NCBI RefSeq assembly: GCF_035582795.1
Contig: NC_134365.1
Coordinates: 80,209,635-80,273,634, forward strand
Reading direction: 5' to 3'
From: Mycteria americana
Taxonomy: Eukaryota > Chordata > Aves > Ciconiiformes > Ciconiidae
Length of the DNA stretch: 64,000 nucleotides
The notes under the pieces: generated by a model
Databases searched by the model: none
The model's input: the letters and a program-made list of their open reading frames with translations, nothing else
Told to the model about the DNA's origin: nothing
Shown: positions 11,812 to 21,974 of the stretch, piece after piece
Layout: every line of letters starts with the position of its first letter
Numbering within the stretch: the first letter of the stretch is position 1
Program-made: the position numbers and the translations under genes

Positions 11812-13739
11812 AAGATCTGATAAACATACAACGTGACAATATGGTACTGTATTTCCAGGTAGCTTATTTTAAATACCTGCTGTACATTTTTGTTTTTCCC
11901 TAGGTGCTTGTTTTGCTCTGAACACAGGGTTTTCTAAACTTGTTGTCTGTCAAGGCTTTCTGACTCCACTGTTCTTTCTTTGACTCCTGGTGTATAATAA
12001 AAAGCCCAATACTTTTATATTCAATTTCAGGGAGCAGCAAACACTGGAAATGTTATTATTAGATTCAATTGTTCCAGGCATAGAAGCGGTCAGGTGAGAA
12101 AATGCAGAACAGAGTTATACTGAGTGCCAGTCTTTCACCCACCTGCAGTGGGAATACCGCCCATCACGGTGCAAACACATGGTTTGGAAGTTTCTTCTTT
12201 ACGCTTGGCCATGTTGGAATCTGTTGTGAGCCATCTGGGCTAAACCCTGTGCTCCCCAGTGGGACATGCATGCTAAGAAGGCTTTCTCCTTTTGGCTTTC
12301 CTGATGACAATAAGTTTCCCTCTCATCCCGCTGGGGTGAGGAAAGATCAGAAACCATAGGAGCAAGGAGCAGCAGTGGTGGGTGAAGGAGGAAGTGATTC
12401 TTTTCACAAACAGAGAGAACATAATAAGGCAAATACAATTTTTTTTTTTTTTGGATTCTTGATTTCATTTATCTGTTCAGATCCTTTTAAAAACATCTGA
12501 AATGCATGGGTTCCTGCTGTGAAGAAGCCTGCAAACAGGGAAAGTGACTTCTCGAATGTCCTGAAGAGAACTGCAAAGAATCTTCCTTCCCCATCCTGCC
12601 TGATGCTTGAGGATGCAGGGCTAGCAGAAGAGACTGGAAGGGGCAGAGCGTACCAGTGTGCATGCAGGCTGGGTATAATGAGACCCCAGCTTGCCACACT
12701 TTATGCATTAATTCATGTTGCTAGAGACTAGAAAGCTGCATGTATTGTTGTGGATTCAAAAAGAGCTATTTTGCACAAAGTATCTGAGAATTGAAGGACA
12801 CCCTCTCACCTCTCCCCCCATACAATCCATGCCACTAACTCCTGTACTGTGCTGCTCTAGGACCTCGTTTTTTGGAGTCTGGCACTCCTGGTCCACCTTT
12901 CAAAGTTGCTGGCATGATGGGTGGTCTAGTGCTGATTTCAAGTGCATTTAGCCCCTGTGGGGTTTGTCTGTGGTGCTGAGCTCCCTGCGTCAAAGACTTT
13001 GATCAGCTTTGGACCCCCTGCCTGGCCTTATCCCTATTATTTTCTTCTGGAACCTCTAGCAATGTTCAGCTTCATCAGAAGTGCTTCTGCCTGAGGGTAG
13101 AGAGGGGAAAATATCTTAGTCTAGACCACTCCCTTCCACATGCTCTTTTTCTCCCATCCTGGCCGAGTAACTGATGGTAACATCTGCATCGCAGTGAGCG
13201 ATATCACCACAGATGAGGAAACCAAGGCACAAAGCAAAAGTTGGGATCATCCAGCAGGCCAGTGGATTAGAGGCAAGAATGGAAAGGAGGCAATCCAGCC
13301 TGCTGTCTAATTGGCCACATTGCCTCCCGTATGTTACCAATGCAGCATTAATTTAGCTGTTTCAAGAGGTGCTTCTGTTTAATATATTTCCTATTAATAA
13401 CGGTGTTCTAAGATATTATTAAAAAGTTGATAACTGAAAGCTTAAGAGCCAGAAGAAGTGCTTATTTAGCCTGGTTAAGCCTAGCTATCAGCATACGTGA
13501 ATTCTCATAGGCATATTTTCACTTTGTTTTCCTTGGTTTCTTTTTTGCGAGTGAACCATCCTGGAGTTACCAATTGTCTACAGCAACAGGCAACTTTTCT
13601 GCCTATCCACATACTACAGGATATTTTAGGATTCACATTTATAATAGCTACAAGAGATTATGCTTTTTAATAACCATTTTAAGACTCAAACAATTTTATA
13701 AATCAACTTGGAACTTTTGAAAAGGAGATATAAAAATTA

Positions 13740-13830
13740 AATAATAACCTAATAAATAATAATAATAATAATATTGAATATTCTCAATAATATTATTAAC
13801 CCTAACCTAATAATAAAAACCTAATAAAAA
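13740..13830. repeat. TAA/AAT-rich low-complexity region
   Basis: Dense AATAAT and CCTAATAA units, including a run of tandem AAT triplets near 13755-13775 and an inverted AATATTGAATATTCTCAATAATATT section. It looks like a degenerate trinucleotide microsatellite with a short cruciform-capable core. Confidence 0.75.
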
Positions 13831-14149
13831 AAATTGAGGTGATAGTTTTCATTTACAATATTTCTATAACTTTAAAAATAACTTCAGAACGGCTGGCTAG
13901 CTGTGCAGAAATTAACCTGGGGTTGGAAGGCAGACCACATGAAGCTTGTACGGACTTTTGCTCTGGAAATAATGTGCCGTTGAGCCTTGGCAGCTTAAGG
14001 TGTCTCCGTTTTGAAGGGGCTGTAGGGGGGAAGTCAGATGATTTAGTGACTGAAGAGAGTTGCCACTTGCGTGAGCTCCATCCCTAGGGATATGACCTTT
14101 TTAATCCTCTTTAGTTAATGTATTGGTGATCTTTACTTAGGCAGAGTAA

Positions 14150-14830
14150 ACAGTGCTGTTCGGAACAAAGGGGAGGTCATGCTTCCTGCATTACACTCTG
14201 ACCCCGGGGTCGCGGCCTTTGTTCACTTCTCAATGGGAATTGCTCTCCGAGGGCCACCACAAAATGGAGAACTAATTTAGGCACGTGCTGGCAGAGAATG
14301 GCAGAGTATCAGGTTTGCCTCACCCGAACCTCCGAGCGTGCAGCAGTCGCGGCGAGAGTAAAAGTCAAACTGTTTCGGAGAGGACGTGTTAGCTCTTTAC
14401 TTACCAATGGCTGTGGCGCTTAATCCCTCCTTGAACTAAATATATTGCTTGGGTCTTCGCCCCGTGCTGCCGCTAATTCAGTTTCTCTCTTGTCAGCCTT
14501 TAAACTTGTCTTTTTCTCCCCACTGGACTGTTCCAAATGAAGAAGCGTTAGACTAGTGAAAATTGGAGGGTTTTTTCTCTTAAAAGAAGAGAGAAACCGC
14601 ATGGCAGTTGCGGCATTAAACTTGGGCCTCTGAGGTCTCAGAATAAGCATTGTTTCTCAGCCTGTAAGGAAACGTGATGCTGTGTCCCAGCAGATTGTAT
14701 TCATCACCTTTTTCATAACATTTTCTTTGTGTTGCACCAAGTAAATACGCACGCACGCAGAGCCCTGTGAAGCCGAGCGTGGTAAGCGCGGCGTGCTAAG
14801 CCAAAGTGAACGAGGACTTCCTCATATTTA
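14150..14830. promoter_or_regulatory. Weak CpG-enriched patch, candidate regulatory element
   Basis: G+C and CpG rise above the surrounding AT-rich DNA (for example around 14200-14360 and 14730-14815) without forming a full island. On the minus strand a good donor, CATTG|GTAAGTAAAG, begins its intron at 14404, and an open minus-strand frame lies just upstream of it (14420-14650), though a stop separates the two. No recognisable protein. Could be an enhancer, an old promoter or an antisense non-coding exon. Confidence 0.35.
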
Positions 14831-15459
14831 TCACTAATTTTATGCAAAAATGCTGATTTGGGGTTTTTTGGGCTTTTTGGTTTGGGGTTTTGGGTTTGGT
14901 TTTTTTTTGGCTTCAAAAGTAACTGGTGGCAGAATGTGATGCATCTCATTTTTAGTTGCTGTGACCAGGGAACGTATATAAACATGGAAGCTGAGATAAA
15001 TTATCTGGAAGACTCGCGTACAGAAAACCATCACCTTTCACTGCAAGATGTTTATAATTTTTCATCTATATGCTGTTCTTTGCTCAGCAGTAAAATCTGT
15101 GAAATACAATGATAGATCATAAAATAATTAAACTGTAAACACATATCTTCAGTCAAAATACTGCTTTTCCATATTTCTTCCTTCTATTAAAAAAAAAAAA
15201 AAGCCCTTAATTGCTGATGACAGTCAAGTTGTGTAAAACACAGCAGGGTTAAAACTGAGCAGAAGGGATGGATGTGTGTGTATTGGGGGAGCTTATAATG
15301 TTGCCATCACAAAAATAAGTAATACTATGATAGTAAGCTTTGAGGCTTCTGTGGCACTCGACATGAATAGGATCAAGGTAAAAATGTGTATGACAGTAAA
15401 CTTTAGCTCTCGGGCTTGGGTATTTCTGGGATTACTTTTTTTTTGGTTTTTTTTTGTTT

Positions 15460-15472
15460 CCCCCCCCCCCCC
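15460..15472. repeat. 13-nt C homopolymer after T tracts
   Basis: T-rich stretch (interrupted by GG and G) running directly into 13 C residues; part of the series of poly-pyrimidine/C-run loci in the left half of the window. Confidence 0.95.
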
Positions 15473-18400
15473 TGCTCTATAAATCCCTGGAAGACTCTAC
15501 CGTATTGGCATAACGGAGTGCAGGGTGGGTTTACCTGATGTTACTGCTGGCTTAGGGTACAAATGCTAGCTGCTGCGGTGTTTGCAGTTGTGTTTCTCTT
15601 GACTTCTTTTAGACTGCTCTAGTAATAAGCAGTAAGCCATCCAATAGCTGCTCCTCAGCCTGTCTTCTGTACAGTTGTGGGCATCTCTGGTGTTCAGTCC
15701 ACCCTTGTGGAGCGGGAGGCTTAACCACGCTGGAAGTGGCTCAATCCTGCCCGGGGGCTGGGAGGAGTGTGTGGGCAAGAGATGCCCAGAGCATCCTTCT
15801 CCAGAGGCTTTTCCAAGGCATGGGGCAGGGCTGGACAGAGAGCCTGGGGTAGTGCTGCTGCATTTGCTACACAGATTTGCCTTCTGTACCAGACTCTTCT
15901 CTCTGGAGAAGGGAGCATGCCACTTTTTTTAATTGTTGCAGACTTCCAAGCCTTTTTTTTCCCTCCTTCAGATTATGTGCCGTAATATGGATCTGCCCGA
16001 TATAGAATACTGTAGCTCTCTTTTGTGTAAGACAGCAAAATTTTCTCTCTGTTTCTCTTTCTTTCTCTTTCCTCATTTTAATTTGTTTTCTTTGCATTCC
16101 AGTCATTTCAAGTAAAATGTTACGTCTTTCCCTTAGTTTTCTTGAAGTTGTATTATTTAAACAAACACTTCTAAACATCTACTCTTAGATTTAAAAGTGC
16201 ATTCTGTAATACAGCAAAATAAGCTCTTTGAACAAAAGTGGCCAAGCAACTGAAACATCATGCCCTTTTAATAAAAAGTTGCATTGAAAGCTGAGCCAAA
16301 CGTGAACAGCAGAGAGTTAGTACGTGAGCAGCAAGTGATGCTGACTACAGCAATACTGAAACCAACCCTTCTGTGTCCTTTATTTGTTACTTGAAATTCC
16401 CAAAGTCCACTAGCTTTAGACTTTAATGGAAGCCAGAGGGGAAAGGTATATTTACTATACCCATTATCCAATACAAATAATATTGTCAGGTTAGCATATG
16501 TATGTTCCTCACTTGTGTTACTTAGTTATAATTAATGTTTACTAATGAAAATACAAGGTCCATTCCCTTTCACCAAGTGTTCTTCAGTACTAGTATTGCT
16601 TTTCTGTTATCTGCAGGATTTTTAAAAAGAGTGTCAAGGCAATGTCAGTTGCATTTATTGGGGGGGGGGAGGATTTGCCTTAAAGCATTGATTATGGTTG
16701 TGCTTTGTTTGGAGGTAATGAGCTGTAGGAGAATTTTAATATGTGGGTTGCTGCTTAGAGTAAAAAAAAAAAAGTTAAGAAAATATACAGCTAATATTCA
16801 AATTTTAAAATATTTCTTTTTCCTCAAAAAGATATTGGAACCTTACAATAACCATAGTAAGTGCCTGCTTGAAAGGAAACCCAAGTTTTCTCAGTGTGTG
16901 TTATCATATTGCATGTTGAAATATTTAATCTAAGATATCATAGAAGTGCCTCTTCTGAAAGCTTCTTACTGAGTGGAGCCTTTTGGAGATTTTTTGCTTT
17001 GAATGTGTCTGACTCAAACCTCTCAGGATTTTTTTTTTCTTTTTTGTTTTACTGTTTAAAAAAGAGCTTTTTCCCTGGCAAAGTTTGTATTAATAGAATG
17101 GGCAGAGAATAATCTATTTTACTGCGTGAACTTGATTCCTCAGCATTACTATTTCTGGCAGTGATTTCTCCAGCTAGCCTACCTGGTAAAGCTTAATGGT
17201 GGTTACAACTTTTCTCATTTCCTAGACAAAGATGTTACTGAAATTAGAAATATGAACTCCTGTATTATTTTTCTAAATTTGCTTTATCAAAATTATTTCC
17301 AAATGTGACCCCTGCAGTGAAAACTAAGTAAGAACCATTCATATCTAACAGCCTTCTCTATGAAGCAACTGTTGTACACCTGTACACGCTTTTAATATTA
17401 AGCCATTTCTATTACCCCATTGATTTCCTTGATCCTTTGGACAATATTATCAGTTTATCTAAGGAGGAAAAAAAATGAAAAATTAAAAAATAGTCTTGTA
17501 GAACATGGGTTTGGTCAGGCTTCAGATGTACTATGGAAATTACTAAGTCTAATCTTTACTTTTTGAAGATAAACATTTTTCTTAACACTGGACTGCCGGA
17601 TATATATTTAGGCCTAGTGTAACTCAGCAAAATTCAGTTGAAGTAAATGCTTATTTGTCTGATTTGTCTTCTGGTAAAATATCTTTTTCTGCGTCTTTCC
17701 ATTGAATACTTGAATAAAAAGAAATACCTGAAAGTTTCAAAATGCTACATGGATACAGATAGCTGCATATCATACATTTATGTGTGTGTGGTTTTTAAAT
17801 TAATATTGGGGTGAGCAGAAAATAAAAGACAGACTTCAGTTGCACCTGTAAAAATAAAAATGCTGCTTCTCTGTGAAACTGCATTGCTATATTTTTCTGC
17901 GGTACAAGGATACTATCCTTATGTTTTCCTCTGGCGTTATCCGCTTTGGAAAGAAAAATGCACGACAGCCTCAAAATGGCGTTCTCTGTTAGGGAAAGGC
18001 AAAGACGAAAGCTGGAATAACATAGTAGTTCCAGCACAAAATGGCCTTTTCCAATAGATTTCCAATAAATTTCTTAGACTGATTAAGGTTTTGGCCATTA
18101 ACTGGCCAGTAAAATCTGAACACTAATACAGTAAATCTGATATTCCTATAAAAATCTTCCCCTGTATGTACGGGATACACACATGCTCGTATAGCAAATG
18201 GGTAAGTATTAAAGCAAAATTGTGTTTTGCAAGTCCCCACAATGAATCTTAAGTATCTATTTTGCTTTCCCCTCTGTGCTGAAAACTCAGAGCACTGCCA
18301 GCTGAGTGCTGGAACAACATTTTGGTCTATGTGTGCAGTGCTTTACGAGACAAAATCCCTGATTTTTATGTCAGTCTCCCTGATTGTTTCAGGTCTAGTA

Positions 18401-18814
18401 CAGGAACGAGGTCTTACATTCAGATAGTCAGGGAGCAGTTAGTTAGTTGTACATGTTCTCTGAATGTTGTAGTGATGGGTTGTACGATAATGTTGAAGGG
18501 ATAAAATTACTGCTGATGTAGTGCTGTTATGAGCAACTTCTTTTTTATAATTCGTACGCTATATTTTAGATATATTAACATTTTTTAAATGACATGTTTA
18601 TTTGTGTAACTAGAAAAAAAAAATTAGTCCTGAACCATGTCTCCTATGATTTTCCTGCGATAATTCAAATGTAACCCTTTGTTAGTAGTCTTTAGGCTGC
18701 ATTATTAAAATATGATGATTTCTGTTGAGCAGTATGATGTAAACTGAATATTAATTTAAAGTGTTTAATAGTATTCATACTTACTGGGCTGTTGTAACAT
18801 GAGACTATAAATGC

Positions 18815-18900
18815 ATACATACACGTACATATCTATCTCGTGTATAGGTGTGCCATATTGCACACAGCACACATGTATGTGTGTGGGCACACACATGCAG
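18815..18900. repeat. Degenerate CA/TG-rich microsatellite
   Basis: Alternating purine-pyrimidine stretch with ACATACACGTACATA, CACACAGCACACATGTATGTGTGTG and CACACACATGC-type segments. It is interrupted and so probably old. Confidence 0.6.
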
Positions 18901-19519
18901 AAGAGATGAAGTACGTGATTTTGTTAAAACAGTTGTTGGGGGAAGGGGGAATTGTTTAATTTTCTTACAAATAAATGACGGAAGTAATATGGACTTTAGA
19001 TGACAACTTTGATTTTGGTATTTGGCTTCAAAAGTTTTTGAAAAGCAGATGTATTTCTAATTGAGTCAGGGAGAGTTCTCTATTTTGAACCAAGTCTCAC
19101 TGTCCTGTTGCCAAGAGGCAAAAAGTCTCTCTGTCTCTCCCCTTCCCATCCCCGCACAATTTTCTTATTAAGTTACTTGTTTGCACTAGAAAAAACACTG
19201 TGCAGTTTTCTTGAAATTTTTGGTGGACCAAGAAGAATTCACTGCATTACATTTCTGTTGATAACATTTTCTGGGAATATAAATTTAAGAGTTGTTGACC
19301 TTTTAACATTTCAATGCTTTTATCATCCATCTAAAATCTCCAGTAAAATGCATTTATGCCCTAGGAAAAAATGGTTAAATTTGAAACTTGAAATTTCCAT
19401 GGATTAGTCACTGATATCCCCTGGGAATTTTCAGTATTCTGAAAAGGAAGTGTTTTTAAGTAACTGAAAAACATAGTTCACTTAGTTAGTCTGGAAGCAG
19501 CTTTTCACAGTTCTCCCCT

Positions 19520-19543
19520 CCCCCCCCCCCCCCTTTTTTTTTT
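19520..19543. repeat. C14-T10 homopolymer block
   Basis: A 14-C run passes directly into a 10-T run on the plus strand, with CTCCCC upstream. Simple pyrimidine low-complexity sequence. Confidence 0.95.
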
Positions 19544-21348
19544 GTGATGCCAGTGTTATCATTCATATTGTACTTGATTAGTGTAGATAGCATAGTAAAA
19601 TTCCATTGAATGTTTTCCTTATAAGAGTGTTTGTATTGGTTTTGTCAAGTTGTAATAAACTTCATTGAAATAACCTTTATGAAATTATGGCATGCATTTA
19701 ATCTGCATAGATGCTGATTCATCTTTTAAAAAGCAAAATAAGAAATTATAAAAAATTTTTTTTTTTTCTTTTGCAATAAACTTCTGGTTTGCTGGCAACA
19801 CCAAAATGACCCTCTCTTTTCAAAAACCATTTTACATGCCATGTAACGTAAAGGTAATATAATGTAAAGGTCTCTTCTTTCTATACGAACAGAAACGGTT
19901 CCTTTCAAAGCATGATGCTCTGAGTTGAGGCCTTGCTGCTGCTGCATCTGCTTTGGAGTCCCAGAGCCGTCAGTCCACCACTGCAGCTGCTGGTAGTGGG
20001 GCGAGTTTGAACTTCTGCTGATGCACGCTACCTAATGCCCTGCGTTGTTCACAGTCTGTACTTGGGATTGGGGCAGTTGTCCCTTCCAATTTTCTAACAT
20101 CCTTTCTGTGTATCCTGTCATTTTTGTCAAATGTGAAATGCGTGTGTATAGATCATGGAATGCTGAAATGTATCTCTCTGTGGGAATACATCTTTCTGGA
20201 CAAAGGAAATACAGAATCACGTGTGTGTGACATTTTGTTTACTGAAACTGAAAAGTAGCAGAATACTGTTAAAGCTGAATATATGTAAATTTAGGCATCC
20301 CTTCAAAATGTAAGAAATTAATAATGCAAGTGTGACAACTTTAGTAAGTATAACATGACAGACGGGAAGAAAAAACCCAAATGATTCCCAGGAAGACAGT
20401 TCATGGAACACGAATTCTATGAAGTATTGAATTGACGATGGTGTTCTTTTTTCACAACTGTAATTTATACCTGCAACTGATATACAGAATGTAGAAGCCT
20501 GTATTATCTGTCCAGATAAATACATCAATACTTGCGGTAGGTTCATTATTCTCTTGACATTATATTTTATTATGATAATGTGTCAATATCGTTCATGTTA
20601 AGAATTTTTTTTTTTTTTCAGGAAAAGGGATTTAAATTTACCAGTGCCAATATCACTGGAATATCACACTGTACCAGAGTATATTTTAGATAGCCAAGCT
20701 AGACAGATCAATCTAAGAAGCACCCTATGTACTATATATTTTAGTTTTAATGGGCTAAAGAGAAATACTAACTTGAACTGTAAAACTGAAGTTGGCTATA
20801 TAAAATAGATATGATACTAGTATTCAGCTCATAAACAGATCGTGTCCCTGTGAATTCTGTATCTGCAACCATTTTGGATTAAGTATCTCTGTGTATACTA
20901 AATAATTGCAACTCTGCTCTGAATGTGTTGCCATAACGGAGATCCTTTTTTATTTTCTCACAATCTATGCAAAATTTTCATCCTTACTAACACTTCACTA
21001 CCAAAACACCATTAAGGAATTTCCGTTGTATGTCATTTTTGTTCCTTTGCAATTCACTTTGTTACAGATTGTAGCACTCTGTTTTAATTACAACATAGAT
21101 ACTCTTAATATCACAGAACTTGGTCACTGGACAACTCTTGACTAGTTTAAAAGCCTTTAAGCAATTTACAATATAAAGGTATTTTAATCCCCTTTTAGAC
21201 CTAAGAAATTTTAAGTTTTCATTACAGATTTCATCATGTCCGTTTGCTTTCTTTTTGCAGCTCATCATTCTCTAAAAATTAACATTTTCACAGTGGGTTA
21301 TTTACCTTTCTTTTTCTTCCTCCTTTTTTTTTTTAATTTCTCTCACTT

Positions 21349-21366
21349 CCCCCCCCCCCCCCCCCC
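21349..21366. repeat. 18-nt C homopolymer
   Basis: Follows a T-rich pyrimidine stretch (21303-21348) and precedes a CCATTTTCCCTGTTTCTGCAG acceptor-like motif ending at 21388. Confidence 0.95.
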
Positions 21367-21388
21367 TCCATTTTCCCTGTTTCTGCAG

Positions 21389-21641
21389 GGCATCCAATTT
21401 TCCAATTTTAAGCAGACGTGTCCATTTAAATAAACGGAGGGCTGTGTTTTAAAATCCAGTCGCTTGTTTTAACTCTGTGCTCTTAGTGATACCCGGAGAA
21501 AAGTATTGCCAGGGGAGAGTATTTCCAGCAGGAGAAGTAGAAGTGTCAGTCACTGCTGAAGGTGCAGAAATATCGGATGGCAAAAACCTCTTAATCTTTT
21601 CGCTTGTAAACTTTTGCCTGTGAAGTACAGCGTTTCCCCGG
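21389..21641 (+). other. Candidate 5' non-coding exon leading into CpG island 3
   Basis: Bounded on the left by a good acceptor (TTTTCCCTGTTTCTGCAG, last G at 21388) and on the right by a good donor (CCCCGG|GTGAGTGCC, GT at 21642-21643). The roughly 250-nt interval has stops in several frames, so it would be untranslated. It lies at the left edge of a CpG island, so it could instead be promoter DNA with chance splice motifs. Confidence 0.2.
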
Positions 21642-21685
21642 GTGAGTGCCGCCTCCCTGTCTCTAGCAGAGGTAGAAGTGCTGCT

Positions 21686-21718
21686 GAGGGAGGGAGGGAG
21701 GGAGGAGGGAAGGAGGAA
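21686..21718. repeat. GGGA purine repeat
   Basis: Tandem GGGA/GGA/GGAA units, all purine on the plus strand, at the left edge of the island's GC core. Several GGG runs closely spaced give G-quadruplex and triplex potential. Confidence 0.9.
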
Positions 21719-21881
21719 AGCCGCAGCTTTTTGCTGTGGTCATGATGAAACAGTGATGACCATTCCCGGCCGTTCAGCCAGCTGACTGCTGCTGCAGCCG
21801 GCAACGGGGAAGGTGCTGCCTGCAGTGGGGAGGACTGAGGCCGGCGGGGCGGCCGCTCACCTGCCGCTGGTAGGAGCGGAG

Positions 21882-21911
21882 CCGGGGCCGGGGCCGGGGC
21901 CGGGGCCGGGG
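21882..21911 (+). repeat. GGGGCC hexanucleotide repeat, about 5 units
   Basis: Five consecutive CCGGGG units (GGGGCC in another phase) with no interruption. This is the same repeat unit as the human C9orf72 hexanucleotide, which forms G-quadruplexes. There is no evidence that this locus is orthologous to C9orf72. The unit is also simply a GC-rich promoter minisatellite. Confidence 0.95.
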
Positions 21912-21927
21912 CGGCGGCACCTGTGCC

Positions 21928-21974
21928 GGGCGGCGGGCCGGGCCGGGCCGAGCTGGGCCGGGCCGGGCCGGGCG
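21928..21974 (+). repeat. GGGCC pentanucleotide repeat
   Basis: Two clusters of GGGCC units (about four, then four) separated by GAGCT. It follows the GGGGCC array after about 16 bases. Together they make a dense G4-prone core in CpG island 3. Confidence 0.9.

Larger units (their letters stand above)
6221..14140. other. AT-rich non-coding DNA
   Basis: Nearly 8 kb without a recognisable gene, RNA or transposon. Contents are A/T tracts, short chance frames of up to about 100 codons, and a TAA/ATA-rich low-complexity stretch at about 13740-13830 that includes one AACCCTAACCT unit (too short to be an interstitial telomere). The composition fits an intron or gene desert. Confidence 0.5.
14830..21380. 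other. AT-rich non-coding DNA
   Basis: No recognised gene over about 6.5 kb. Contains a G/T-rich stretch at about 14860-14910 (repeated GGTTTTTTGG units), C homopolymers annotated separately, and CA/TG-alternating DNA at about 18815-18900. A 132-codon frame at 16535-16933 is hydrophobic and lysine/leucine-rich as expected from AT-rich DNA, and resembles nothing I know. Confidence 0.5.

Noticed and set aside
13795..13808. Interstitial telomere repeat
   Set aside because: Only one AACCCTAACCT unit is present inside a TAA-rich stretch.
16535..16933. 132-codon hydrophobic frame (possible membrane protein)
   Set aside because: Contains poly-Lys and poly-Phe from A/T tracts, no signal or domain logic, and sits in AT-rich DNA.
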